A model generated the notes under the pieces. The model saw only the letters and a list, made by a program, of their open reading frames with translations. It was not told the DNA's origin and did no database searches. Made by a program: the position numbers and the translations under genes. A stretch of DNA of 64,000 nucleotides, taken from positions 1 through 64,000 of the forward strand of contig JAGBCQ010000017.1 of the NCBI GenBank assembly GCA_017937925.1. Direction: 5' to 3'. Below, in pieces: positions 16,572 to 24,893 of this stretch. Position 1 is the stretch's first letter; each line of letters opens with the position of its first letter. Source of the DNA: Paraprevotella sp. (lineage in GTDB: Bacteria; Bacteroidota; Bacteroidia; Bacteroidales; Bacteroidaceae).

Positions 16572-17972
16572 TTAATCTAATCTTTGTGCTAAGAATTCTT
16601 CTACTTCATTGAGGTGGTACGGAATATGTTTACCTAAAACACGACATCCGTCAGCAGTAATCAAAATGTCATCTTCAATACGTATTCCACCGAAATTCTT
16701 GTATGTTTCCACCACGTCAAAGTTGATGAATTCTTTATTGATACCTTTGTTGCGCCATTCGTCAATGAGGGCGGGTATGAAGTAAATACCGGGTTCGTCG
16801 GTCATGACCCAACCTTCTTGTAGTCTGCGTCCACAACGCAAACAGTTGGTCCCGAATTGTGTTGAAGGGCGTACTTCGTCGTCGAATCCGACATATTGTT
16901 GGCCTAATCCTTCCATGTCATGCACATCCATTCCCATCATGTGTCCCAATCCGTGAGGGAAAAACATGGCATGTGCTCCGGCTTGTACAGCATCGGCTGT
17001 GTTGCCTTTCATCAATCCTAAATCTTTCAGTCGTTCTGTCATCAAGGTTGCTACTCCCAAATGTACGTCTAACCATTTGATACCGGGTTTTGCAACTTCA
17101 ATTGCATAGTCGTGACACGCTTCAACGATAGAGTAAATATCCTTTTGCTTTTGTGAGAACGTGCCACTGATAGGAGTTGTACGTGTGTGGTCGGAAGAAT
17201 AATTCTCGTTTGTTTCAGCACCGGCATCACATAACATCAATCTACCTGCTTCCAAAGGACGGGGTGAGGGATTGCCATGCATAATCTCTCCATGCATAGT
17301 TAAGATAGCGGGAAAACTCACAATGCATCCCTTTGATGCCGCAATGCCACTGATTGTTCCGGCAATTTCTTGTTCTGTTACTCCCGGACGACACATACGC
17401 ATAGCGGTGGTGTGCATCTCGTATCCGATGGCACAAGCACGTTCAATTTCTGCTATTTCCTCAATACTTTTTACTGCTCTTTGGTTGATTACTGCCATGA
17501 TGAGTTCCAAAGATGCTTTTTCACGTTGCTCACGTGGATGAATACCGGTCAAATCCATAATCTGAATCATTTGGTCATGACGGTAAGGAGGTAAGAAATG
17601 AACTTTTCTTCCCTTCTCCGTAGCATCTTTGACAATCGTGGATAGTTGACTCATAGGAGCACTATTTGCTACACCACATTGCGCAGCAAGTTCAGCAACA
17701 CAATCAACGGCTCCACACCAAACGATGTCCTCAATGTCAATATCATTGCCAATTAAATATTCTTGATCATTATCTATATCAATGACACCGACCAAACCTT
17801 CACGATGCTGACCATAGAAATATAGAAAACTACTGTCTTGTCTGAACTTATAACTGTTATTCGGGTAATTTACAGGTGAATCATTATTACCGAATAGCAA
17901 AATGATACCACTTTTTACTTGTTCTTTAAGACGTTTGCGACGTGCTGTGTATATTCCTTTTTCAAATAACAT
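16572..17972 (-). CDS. Aminopeptidase P family (Xaa-Pro aminopeptidase)
   Basis: A 466-residue metallopeptidase of family M24B that removes an N-terminal residue preceding proline. The N-terminal domain (about 1-170) resembles AMP_N; the C-terminal pita-bread domain carries the dinuclear metal ligands: D and D in DAGAETNENYSSDHTRT, H in HGLGHMMGMDVHD, E in TDEPGIYF and E in RIEDD. The ATG at 17972 was preferred; a start at 18011 would overlap a TATTTTTG promoter box at 18016-18009. No signal peptide, so cytoplasmic. It heads a two-gene unit with the C1-family peptidase. Confidence 0.93.
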   Translation of the reverse strand: MLFEKGIYTARRKRLKEQVKSGIILLFGNNDSPVNYPNNSYKFRQDSSFLYFYGQHREGLVGVIDIDNDQEYLIGNDIDIEDIVWCGAVDCVAELAAQCGVANSAPMSQLSTIVKDATEKGRKVHFLPPYRHDQMIQIMDLTGIHPREQREKASLELIMAVINQRAVKSIEEIAEIERACAIGYEMHTTAMRMCRPGVTEQEIAGTISGIAASKGCIVSFPAILTMHGEIMHGNPSPRPLEAGRLMLCDAGAETNENYSSDHTRTTPISGTFSQKQKDIYSIVEACHDYAIEVAKPGIKWLDVHLGVATLMTERLKDLGLMKGNTADAVQAGAHAMFFPHGLGHMMGMDVHDMEGLGQQYVGFDDEVRPSTQFGTNCLRCGRRLQEGWVMTDEPGIYFIPALIDEWRNKGINKEFINFDVVETYKNFGGIRIEDDILITADGCRVLGKHIPYHLNEVEEFLAQRLD

Positions 17973-18008
17973 AACAACGGATTTAGGGTGTAACAAATTT
18001 AAAGTATG

Positions 18009-18016
18009 CAAAAATA
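18009..18016 (-). promoter_or_regulatory. Promoter box for the peptidase pair
   Basis: TATTTTTG on the minus strand fits TAnnTTTG and lies 36 bp upstream of the chosen start at 17972. The upstream TTTG element is weak (AATG at the expected distance). Confidence 0.5.
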
Positions 18017-18067
18017 CGCTTTTTAACTCGGATTTTCATTATCTTTATCGTGTTTTTAGAATTTATT

Positions 18068-18925
18068 ATGGAGATTAACCAAAAAACCGGATTAGTTCTT
18101 GAAGGTGGCGGGATGCGTGGCGTCTTCACGTGTGGCGTGTTGGACTGGATGATGGACCACCATTTGGAGTTCCCATATGCGATAGGAGTGTCAGCCGGAG
18201 CGTGTAATTTATTGTCATATATCAGTCGTCAACGCGGTCGTGCCAAATTTAGTAATATAGATTTGTTGGAGAAGTATAAATACATTGGATTTAAGTACCT
18301 ATTGACTCAAAGAAGTATTTTTGACACAAAGTTGTTGTATGAGGATTTCCCTAAACGTTTGATACCGTTCGATTTTGCGACATATCGAGCGAATCCGTGT
18401 GTAGCTGAGATGGTGACGACAAATTGTGTGACAGGTAGAGCATGCTATTTAGAAGAAAAAGATGATTTCCAACGTATGATGCAAATCGTTAAGGCTTCGA
18501 GTAGTTTACCTTATGTGAGTCCGATTGTTGAGGTGGATGGACAACCCATGTTAGATGGTGGAATTGTTGATTCAATACCTGTTGAAAGGGCCATGAGTTT
18601 GGGATTTGAGCAGAATGTGGTTGTGCTTACTCGAAATAAAGGTTACAGAAAAACCGAGTCGGATGTTCGTATACCTAATATTATATATAGGAAATATCCC
18701 CGTCTTCGAGTGGCGTTAAGTCATCGTTGTGAATGTTATAACAAGCAATTGGAATTGGTTGAACGTTTGGAAGAAGAAGGCAAGGTAATAGTCATTCGTC
18801 CGCTTACTCCGTTGAAGGTTGATAGATTGGAGAAGAACTCAGAACGATTGACAGCTTTATACGAAGAAGGGTATGCATGTGCTGAACAGGTGTTGACACC
18901 TTTAATGATTAAGAATGAAAAATGA
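18068..18925 (+). CDS. Patatin-like phospholipase
   Basis: A 285-residue patatin-family acyl hydrolase. The oxyanion motif GGGMRG (13-18), nucleophile S42 in GVSAG and the catalytic Asp in MLDGGIVDSIP form the usual Ser-Asp dyad. It resembles the YjjU group of bacterial patatins, with the C-terminal region (HRCECYNKQLELVERLEEEGKVIVIRP) present. No signal peptide, so it likely acts on membrane lipids from the cytoplasm; the substrate is unknown. The ATG at 18068 was chosen over a GTG at 18050. The next gene overlaps its end by 11 bp. Confidence 0.92.
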   Translation: MEINQKTGLVLEGGGMRGVFTCGVLDWMMDHHLEFPYAIGVSAGACNLLSYISRQRGRAKFSNIDLLEKYKYIGFKYLLTQRSIFDTKLLYEDFPKRLIPFDFATYRANPCVAEMVTTNCVTGRACYLEEKDDFQRMMQIVKASSSLPYVSPIVEVDGQPMLDGGIVDSIPVERAMSLGFEQNVVVLTRNKGYRKTESDVRIPNIIYRKYPRLRVALSHRCECYNKQLELVERLEEEGKVIVIRPLTPLKVDRLEKNSERLTALYEEGYACAEQVLTPLMIKNEK

Positions 18926-19217
18926 TGTAATGATGGAACTAAAGGATAAAGATTTTTTTAAGGATAGTTATTCAGAAGAAGAAGTTAATGATGTATTGGC
19001 GTGGTTTGATGATAAAATGAATCAACTGCCAAAGACCTTGAATATAAATAAATCCACTTCTTCTTTGGATTTGCCTAAGACTGTAAGTTCGTTGGTGCAG
19101 TTAATCAGAGCACAACAGGAGAATGGTGGCTTATCTGTAATTTTTAGTGGTTATATAGCTCATTTGATGTTGATAAGACATCGTCTAAAAGAACTCAATC
19201 CGGAGTGGGAAAAATAA
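18915..19217 (+). CDS. Small conserved protein, possibly DUF6965-like
   Basis: A 100-residue protein overlapping the patatin gene end by 11 bp; internal ATGs at 18930 and 18933 are equally possible starts. The sequence VNDVLAWFDDKMNQLPKTLNINKSTSSLDLPKTVSSLVQLI resembles the small DUF6965-type proteins of Bacteroidetes, in which an acidic helix is followed by an LP-x-x-L-x-(I/L)-N motif. No catalytic motif, no signal, probably cytoplasmic. The function is unknown. Cotranscription with the patatin gene is very likely. Confidence 0.7.
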   Translation: MKNDVMMELKDKDFFKDSYSEEEVNDVLAWFDDKMNQLPKTLNINKSTSSLDLPKTVSSLVQLIRAQQENGGLSVIFSGYIAHLMLIRHRLKELNPEWEK

Positions 19218-19218
19218 A

Positions 19219-19250
19219 AAATGGGAACTTGATGAGTTCCCATTTTCTTT
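19219..19250. terminator. Bidirectional terminator
   Basis: AAATGGGAAC (19219-19228) pairs with GTTCCCATTT (19236-19245) and is followed by TTCTTT. It lies between a plus-strand and a minus-strand gene that converge here and can serve both. Confidence 0.85.
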
Positions 19251-19253
19251 GTC

Positions 19254-19442
19254 TTATTTCAACATTTTTTCTAAGTTCTCGCGTCCCCAGAAATAGTAAA
19301 CAGCTAAACCCACCCAGCTGGTTAATAATACGAGGATGATAACTAATAACTTCTTTACAGAATCAATATCCCACTTCCAAATTTCCAATACAGCTTTGAT
19401 GCATAGGATAACACCAATAAGCCAAATAATAGTTCCAATCAT
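19254..19442 (-). CDS. Small PLDc_N-like membrane protein
   Basis: A 62-residue protein with two hydrophobic helices (about 2-20 and 31-50) and the ending WVGLAVYYFWGR, the pattern of the short phospholipase D N-terminal (PLDc_N) family found as free-standing small inner-membrane proteins. No catalytic part. A good promoter box (TATCTTTG, 19485-19478 minus) lies 36 bp upstream, supporting a real single-gene unit. Confidence 0.75.
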   Translation of the reverse strand: MIGTIIWLIGVILCIKAVLEIWKWDIDSVKKLLVIILVLLTSWVGLAVYYFWGRENLEKMLK

Positions 19443-19477
19443 AATTCTTTTTATTAAAATGTTGCTTAAATTCGGTA

Positions 19478-19485
19478 CAAAGATA
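19478..19485 (-). promoter_or_regulatory. Promoter box of the PLDc_N-like gene
   Basis: TATCTTTG on the minus strand, with TTTC 19 bp further upstream as a near match to the TTTG element. The remaining intergenic DNA to 19832 shows no other clear signal; a 70-residue frame from 19676 is doubtful. Confidence 0.55.
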
Positions 19486-19832
19486 GTGTAAACTGAATTA
19501 AACAGAAAGAAAACGGTTTTTTATTTTACTAATGATTTGTACCGTTAATGTTTAAATGAAATTTTGAAAGTTCTCGGTGGTGTTGATGTTTAAAACTAAA
19601 TGAGAGTAAGTAAAATTGCTTAATAACTCTTCATTCACGAGAAAAAGAAGATAATCTACCATCGTTTCGTGATAATTGTTTATTTTTACAAATGTGAATC
19701 GTTATGTAAATGAAGATATGGACAGACAATCTCAAAATCGAATGACCTATTTCATATATTGTATAAATGCTTTTGCAAACTATATTGAGAGAATGAAACC
19801 ATCGTTCATTATAAACCTAATTGATAGAGACG

Positions 19833-20111
19833 ATGGAAACAAAAAGAAACAAAGCTTGGAGAAGATACCAAGAGAATCGTGTATTTAAAGCACGAATGCT
19901 GAAATTTGCAGGATGGCAAATGGTTGTATGGGACGAAAACGGCAATTGTATTGAACATCCACATTGGTTTGAATTTGCCAAAGAAAAGTGGGCGAAGAAG
20001 TACAAGGATTGTAGTACTCCATGTAGTTGTGCTATTTGTAGGGCTGAAAAGTATAGTCGCTTGCAATTTAAAAAGGATGCCGAACGTATTTTAATTGAAT
20101 CGTTTGAGTGA
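19833..20111 (+). CDS. Small basic conserved protein with a CSC-x2-C motif
   Basis: A 92-residue protein from the ATG at 19833 (METKRNKAWRRY); a TTG four codons upstream is less likely. It is basic at the N-terminus and ends in DCSTPCSCAICRAEKYSRLQ, a compact cysteine motif reminiscent of the small Bacteroidetes and phage-like proteins carrying CSC-x2-C motifs, which may bind zinc. No known function. A clean terminator 27 bp downstream supports a complete single-gene unit. Confidence 0.75.
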   Translation: METKRNKAWRRYQENRVFKARMLKFAGWQMVVWDENGNCIEHPHWFEFAKEKWAKKYKDCSTPCSCAICRAEKYSRLQFKKDAERILIESFE

Positions 20112-20137
20112 CTTATAATATAGATTTATTCTAATTT

Positions 20138-20176
20138 GGTAGTTTCGCTTGTTATTAGCGAACTACCATTTTTTTT
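20138..20176 (+). terminator. Intrinsic terminator
   Basis: GGTAGTT(T)CGC pairs with GCGAACTACC and is followed by ATTTTTTTTA. It ends the unit of the 92-residue protein. Confidence 0.9.
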
Positions 20177-20244
20177 ATATGAGAGAGATAATAAATATAT
20201 GTGGAATATTTTCTCTTAAAAGAGTCGTGTTAGTATAAATTTAT

Positions 20245-20252
20245 TACCTTTG
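20245..20252 (+). promoter_or_regulatory. Promoter box upstream of the structured RNA region
   Basis: TACCTTTG fits TAnnTTTG; no clear TTTG 19-21 bp upstream. Transcription would start near 20258 and run through the structured region to the lipoprotein gene at 20604. Shortly downstream, AAAGGAGGT (20281-20289) is an unusually strong Shine-Dalgarno sequence, but it precedes only ATG-AAA-TAA. Confidence 0.5.
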
Positions 20253-20303
20253 TATGTGTAATATAGAATATAAACACAAGAAAGGAGGTATAGATGAAAT
20301 AAA

Positions 20304-20324
20304 ATGCAAATGAACGCTTTGTAG
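20304..20324 (+). other. Minimal leader reading frames after a strong ribosome site
   Basis: After AAAGGAGGT (20281-20289) come ATG AAA TAA (20294-20302) and a six-codon frame MQMNAL (20304-20324). A strong ribosome site feeding a two-codon frame is odd. It may be a leader-peptide arrangement or an RNA element rather than a coding signal. Confidence 0.3.
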
Positions 20325-20392
20325 TTTTCTTGATGGGAACTTTCCTTATGTATTAGGTAATATGCAATTAATTAACCCAAGGAAAGGCGTTC
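20312..20392 (+). ncRNA. Structured RNA region, first hairpin
   Basis: GAACGC (20312-20317) pairs with GCGTTC (20387-20392), and directly inside it CTTTCCTT (20340-20347) pairs with AAGGAAAG (20379-20386). Together they close a two-helix structure of about 80 nt. The region has no long reading frame. Family not recognised. Confidence 0.5.
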
Positions 20393-20423
20393 TTTCATAT
20401 TTAAATAGAGTTGAGCTTTAGCT

Positions 20424-20563
20424 CTTGTTCTTATCTACGTTGAATACCGCCAATATTCGTCACACAAGAACAAGCGTTGAATGTTCACGTTCCAATAGAG
20501 CGTGGACCATTCGTGCTTGTAAGTGTGGCTGGTCACTTGGCGGTAACCAAACGTAGAAACAAG
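20424..20563 (+). ncRNA. Structured RNA region, long multi-helix hairpin
   Basis: A 140-nt segment folds into one long hairpin of stacked helices: CTTGTT/AACAAG, TCTACGTT/AACGTAGA, TACCGCCAA/TTGGCGGTA, CACAC/GTGTG, ACAAGC/GCTTGT, GAATG/CATTC and TTCACG/CGTGGA, separated by small internal loops, about 45 bp in total. Such pairing is far beyond chance for AT-rich intergenic DNA. A further segment at 20559-20580 is similar to the inner 5' arm and could pair with the same 3' arm, giving an alternative fold. It could be a free small RNA or a leader controlling the lipoprotein gene 40 bp downstream. No match to tmRNA, SRP RNA or RNase P RNA signatures was seen. Confidence 0.65.
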
Positions 20564-20603
20564 TAATGAATGGTTACACGCTTTTCTGTAATAATAATAA
20601 TTT

Positions 20604-21233
20604 ATGAAAAAAATATTAATAATATTTATAACTGCTTGTGTCTTTTTAAACACTTCATGTACTTCACATTTAGCTGTATATAGTGTAAGCCTAAAAACAG
20701 TTGAATGTCCAAAGGCGGTTAATAAACAATTTGGTGAGACAAAAGTTGTAACATATGACGATGGAAATATTACAAAATATCGTTATGAAGATGATTATAT
20801 TGAAATAACATGGTTTGTGAGTTTGTCAAGATTTAATTTTGAATTAAAAAACAAATCTGATTATACAATTAAAATTAATTGGGATGACATAAGTTATGTA
20901 GATATTGAAAATAAATCAGGACGAGTAATCCATGCTGGGGTAAAATATGCAGACAGAAGTAGATCACAGGTGTCAACAGTATTAGCTAAAAATACAAAAA
21001 TATCAGATATGTTGTTGCCTGTAGATAATGTATATTATAAACCCTATAATGGTTTCTCTTTTGGAGGTTGGGGTGAAGCGAATTTAATACCATCTTATTA
21101 TAAAACAAAAAAAGATTTAAATAAATTTGCTCCTTTATATATAGGGCAAAAAATGAAAATATTGATGCCTATTTTGATAGAAAATGTTCAGAATGATTAT
21201 ATATTCGAGTTTGTAATAGACGATTGGAAATAA
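20604..21233 (+). CDS. AT-rich lipoprotein of unknown function
   Basis: A 209-residue lipoprotein with a signal peptide ending in lipobox LNTSC. The mature part is rich in beta-prone, charged and aromatic residues (FELKNKSDYTIKINWDDISYVDIENKSGRVIHAG), the pattern of a small beta-sandwich. A strand-rich segment and the ending IFEFVIDDWK follow. No family recognised. Base composition is clearly more AT-rich than the neighbouring genes, which suggests foreign origin. It stands alone between a structured RNA region and a strong terminator. Confidence 0.8.
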   Translation: MKKILIIFITACVFLNTSCTSHLAVYSVSLKTVECPKAVNKQFGETKVVTYDDGNITKYRYEDDYIEITWFVSLSRFNFELKNKSDYTIKINWDDISYVDIENKSGRVIHAGVKYADRSRSQVSTVLAKNTKISDMLLPVDNVYYKPYNGFSFGGWGEANLIPSYYKTKKDLNKFAPLYIGQKMKILMPILIENVQNDYIFEFVIDDWK

Positions 21234-21245
21234 GGCGTGTTTGGT

Positions 21246-21285
21246 AAATAAATGGCGACCCTCAACCGAGAGCCGCCATTTATTT
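21246..21285. terminator. Strong bidirectional terminator
   Basis: AAATAAATGGCG (21246-21257) and CGCCATTTATTT (21274-21285) are exact inverted copies. It sits between the convergent lipoprotein and nifJ genes. Confidence 0.85.
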
Positions 21286-21302
21286 ATGCTAATCAATAAA
21301 GA

Positions 21303-24300
21303 TTATTCGTTAGTCCAATCCATCTTAGTCATGCGGACATAGCTTTGGTAACGTTTCTTTGCCATGTCTTCGCAAGCTTGGAAGAGGTCAGCTGCTTCTG
21401 CAGGATATTGTTTCATTACAGAAGCGAAACGAACTTCGCCCTTAAGATATTCTTGGAAACCTTCCCAATTCGGTTCTTTTGAATCGAGTGTGAACGGATT
21501 CTTACCTTCTTCTTCCAATGCCGGATTGTAACGCCACAAGTGCCAGTAACCGCAAGCTACAGCTGCAGCTTCTTCAGCTTGGCTCTTGCCCATACCCTTC
21601 TTCAAACCATGGTTGATACATGGAGCGTATGCAATGATGATAGAAGGTCCGGGGTATGCCTCAGCCTCACGAATTGCTTTCAAACATTGTGCTTGGTCTG
21701 CACCCATAGCAATTTGTGCAACATAAACATATCCGTATGTGGTAGCAATCATACCAAGGTCTTTCTTGCGTACACGCTTTCCTGATGCAGCGAATTTAGC
21801 GATAGCACCAAGAGGAGTTGCCTTAGATGATTGACCTCCTGTGTTAGAATAAACTTCAGTGTCAAGAACGAGGATGTTAACATCTTCACCGGATGCAATC
21901 ACGTGGTCAAGACCTCCGTAACCGATATCGTAAGATGCACCGTCACCACCGATAATCCATTGTGAACGTTTTACGAGGAAGTGTGTTAAGTCTTTCAATT
22001 TAGCGCATGACGGACAACCAGCTGCTGCGCCGGCTTCAATCATTGGTTTCAAAACGGCAGCCGCAGCTTTTGAAGCATCTGCGTCTTCCTTGCCATCCAA
22101 CCATGCTTGTGCAGCCTCTTTAAATTCTGCAGGAGTATTCTCGTTAGCCATACATTCGCCGAGTAAATCTACGATGCGAGCTTTCATCTTCTTGTTGGCC
22201 AAAGTCATACCCAAACCAAACTCACAGAAATCCTCGAACAAAGAGTTTGCCCATGCAGGACCTTGACCGTTTTCGTTGGTTGTGTAAGGAGTAGATGGAA
22301 TAGAACCGGAGTAAATAGATGAGCATCCTGTTGCATTAGCTACAATTTCTCTGTCACCGAACAATTGTGAAATCAACTTCACGTATGGAGTTTCACCACA
22401 TCCGGAACATGCTCCTGAGAACTCGAACAATGGAGTTGCGAATTGTGAGTTCTTAACATTACTCTTGATGTCAACCAAATCTTGTTTGCTCTTAACATTC
22501 TTTGTACAGTAAGTCCAGTTGTCAGCTTCATCCAATTCGCCTGCCAATGGAACCATTTCAAGGGCTTTACCCAATTTAGGATTACCCGGACAAACATCGG
22601 CACAGTTACCACAACCCAAGCAGTCCATTACGCTGACTTGAATACGGAAGTTCATGCCCTTCATGGCTGCCGGTGCTTTCATTTCAATTGCCGGAGCATT
22701 GAATCCTTGCATTTCCTCTGCATCAAGAACGAATGGGCGGATAGCAGCGTGAGGACAAACGTAGGCACACTTATTACATTGAATACAGTTATCAGGATTC
22801 CATGTCGGAACGAATGGAGCTACGCCACGTTTCTCATAAGCAGCACAACCTTGTGGCCATGTACCATCCTCGATACCTTTGAATGCAGAAACCGGTAATA
22901 AATCACCATTTTGTGCATTGATAGGACGAACCACTTCATTGATGAATGCCGGATCGTTGTTCTCAGCCTTTTCATCAGCCGGGAGGTTAGACCAAGATGC
23001 ATCAACTACTAATTGCTTGTACTCACCACCACGGTCAACAGCTGCATAGTTCTTGTTAACGATGTCTTCACCTTTCTTACCGTATGATTTTACGATGAAC
23101 TTCTTCATCTGTTCGATAGCCAAATCAACGGGGATAACTTCGGTAATACGGAAGAAAGCTGATTGAAGGATGGTATTGGTACGATTTCCTAATCCGATTT
23201 CTTGAGCAATCTTAGTGGCGTTGATGTAGTAAACAGTGATATTGTTGTCCGCGAAATATTTCTTCACGTTGTTAGGCAAGTTCTTTGCCAATTCTTCACC
23301 TTCCCAAATGGTATTCAAAAGGAAGGTACCGTTCTTCTGTAAACCACGAGTTACATCGTACATATTTAAGTAAGCTTGTACGTGGCAAGCAACGAAATTC
23401 GGGGTGTTAACCAAGTAAGTTGAACGGATAGGAGAGTCACCGAAACGGAGGTGTGAACAAGTGAAACCACCAGACTTCTTAGAGTCGTAAGAGAAGTAAG
23501 CTTGACAGTGCTTGTTAGTATTGTCTCCAATGATTTTTACAGAGTTTTTGTTCGCTCCTACTGTTCCGTCTGCTCCTAAACCGTAGAATTTAGCTTCGAA
23601 CATACCGGCACCGCCTAAGGCGATTTCTTCTTTTTGTGGAAGTGATGTGAATGTGACATCATCTACGATACCGATAGTGAAGTGGTTCTTAGGTTCTGCC
23701 AAAGTCAAGTTCTCAAATACAGAAAGGATTTGTGCCGGAGTGGTGTCGTTAGAACCCAAACCATAACGACCACCTACGATAAGCGGAGTATTCTCGGCAC
23801 CATAGAAACATTCTTTAACGTCCAAATATAATGGTTCGCCGTTAGCACCGGGCTCTTTAGTTCTGTCAAGAACAGCGATACGTTTTGCTGTCTTTGGAAC
23901 TGCAGCCAAGAAGTGTTTAGCAGAGAATGGACGATACAAATGTACAGATACCATACCGACTTTTTCACCTTGTGCAACCAAGTAGTCAATGGCTTCGCGG
24001 GCAGCTTCTGTTACAGAGCCCATAGCAATGATAACGCGTTCTGCATCTTCTGCTCCATAATAATCAAACAAACCATATTTACGTCCTGTGATTTCAGAAA
24101 TCTTATTCATGTATTCCTCTACCACTTCGGGAACTGTTTCATAATAAGGATTACAAGATTCGCGATGAGCGAAGAATGTATCCGGGTTTTCAGCCATACC
24201 GCGAGCAACCGGTTTCTCCGGAGTTAAGGCACGACTACGGAACTCTGCTAATGCTTTTTGGTCGATAAGCGGAGCTAAGTCCTCATTTTCTAACATTTCA

Positions 24301-24854
24301 ATTTTTTGGATTTCGTGTGAGGTGCGGAATCCGTCGAAGAAGTTCAAGAATGGAACGCGACTCTTGATAGTTGCTAAGTGAGCGACACCTGCCAAGTCCA
24401 TAACTTCCTGTACAGAACCCTCAGCCAACATAGCGAAACCGGTTTGACGGCAAGACATAACGTCTTGATGATCGCCGAAGATACATAGTGCGTGTGACGC
24501 CAATGTACGAGCAGATACGTGGAATACGCAAGGTAAGAACTCACCTGCAATCTTGTACATATTAGGAATCATCAATAACAGTCCTTGAGAGGCTGTGTAA
24601 GTAGATGTTAAGGCACCGGCTTGCAATGAACCATGAACGGCACCTGCTGCACCTCCTTCAGATTGCATTTCTTGAACTAATACTGTTTCGCCGAAGATGT
24701 TCTTACGACCTTGTGCTGCCCATTCATCTACATATTCTGCCATGGTAGATGATGGCGTGATGGGGTAGATAGCAGCGACTTCAGAGAACATATACGAGAT
24801 ATGTGCTGCTGCCTGGTTACCATCACACGTGATGAATTTTTTTTCTTTTGCCAT
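21303..24854 (-). CDS. nifJ: Pyruvate:ferredoxin (flavodoxin) oxidoreductase
   Basis: A 1,183-residue single-chain pyruvate:ferredoxin oxidoreductase, the usual length for the fused homodimeric enzyme. It oxidises pyruvate with CoA to acetyl-CoA and CO2, passing electrons to ferredoxin; it is central to anaerobic energy metabolism. Order: PFOR N-terminal and core domains (about 1-420, YPITPSSTMAEYVDEWA at the start), the gamma-type domain (about 430-610, GRYG/GADGTVGANKNSVK), a two-cluster ferredoxin domain with CIQCNKCAYVCP and CLGCGNCADVCPG, and the thiamine diphosphate domain with CSGCGETPY and GGDGASYDIGYGGLDHV. All cluster cysteines are present. Upstream by 39 bp is the ATPase gene on the same strand. 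Confidence 0.97.
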   Translation of the reverse strand: MAKEKKFITCDGNQAAAHISYMFSEVAAIYPITPSSTMAEYVDEWAAQGRKNIFGETVLVQEMQSEGGAAGAVHGSLQAGALTSTYTASQGLLLMIPNMYKIAGEFLPCVFHVSARTLASHALCIFGDHQDVMSCRQTGFAMLAEGSVQEVMDLAGVAHLATIKSRVPFLNFFDGFRTSHEIQKIEMLENEDLAPLIDQKALAEFRSRALTPEKPVARGMAENPDTFFAHRESCNPYYETVPEVVEEYMNKISEITGRKYGLFDYYGAEDAERVIIAMGSVTEAAREAIDYLVAQGEKVGMVSVHLYRPFSAKHFLAAVPKTAKRIAVLDRTKEPGANGEPLYLDVKECFYGAENTPLIVGGRYGLGSNDTTPAQILSVFENLTLAEPKNHFTIGIVDDVTFTSLPQKEEIALGGAGMFEAKFYGLGADGTVGANKNSVKIIGDNTNKHCQAYFSYDSKKSGGFTCSHLRFGDSPIRSTYLVNTPNFVACHVQAYLNMYDVTRGLQKNGTFLLNTIWEGEELAKNLPNNVKKYFADNNITVYYINATKIAQEIGLGNRTNTILQSAFFRITEVIPVDLAIEQMKKFIVKSYGKKGEDIVNKNYAAVDRGGEYKQLVVDASWSNLPADEKAENNDPAFINEVVRPINAQNGDLLPVSAFKGIEDGTWPQGCAAYEKRGVAPFVPTWNPDNCIQCNKCAYVCPHAAIRPFVLDAEEMQGFNAPAIEMKAPAAMKGMNFRIQVSVMDCLGCGNCADVCPGNPKLGKALEMVPLAGELDEADNWTYCTKNVKSKQDLVDIKSNVKNSQFATPLFEFSGACSGCGETPYVKLISQLFGDREIVANATGCSSIYSGSIPSTPYTTNENGQGPAWANSLFEDFCEFGLGMTLANKKMKARIVDLLGECMANENTPAEFKEAAQAWLDGKEDADASKAAAAVLKPMIEAGAAAGCPSCAKLKDLTHFLVKRSQWIIGGDGASYDIGYGGLDHVIASGEDVNILVLDTEVYSNTGGQSSKATPLGAIAKFAASGKRVRKKDLGMIATTYGYVYVAQIAMGADQAQCLKAIREAEAYPGPSIIIAYAPCINHGLKKGMGKSQAEEAAAVACGYWHLWRYNPALEEEGKNPFTLDSKEPNWEGFQEYLKGEVRFASVMKQYPAEAADLFQACEDMAKKRYQSYVRMTKMDWTNE

Positions 24855-24893
24855 AATCTTTTTATTATTATAGTGATAAAATATATGTTTGTT

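Noticed and set aside
19676-19888. A 70-codon plus-strand frame upstream of the 92-residue protein
   Set aside because: It overlaps the better-supported gene start at 19833, has no signal, family or ribosome site, and its tail is read out of frame from that gene.
20281-20330. A normal protein-coding gene at the strong Shine-Dalgarno site
   Set aside because: All three frames after the site stop within seven codons.
20424-20563. 6S RNA, tmRNA or a retron RNA as identity for the long hairpin
   Set aside because: tmRNA ends and tag frame are missing, no reverse transcriptase follows, and I could not see the single central bubble expected of 6S RNA; 6S cannot be fully excluded without a covariance search.
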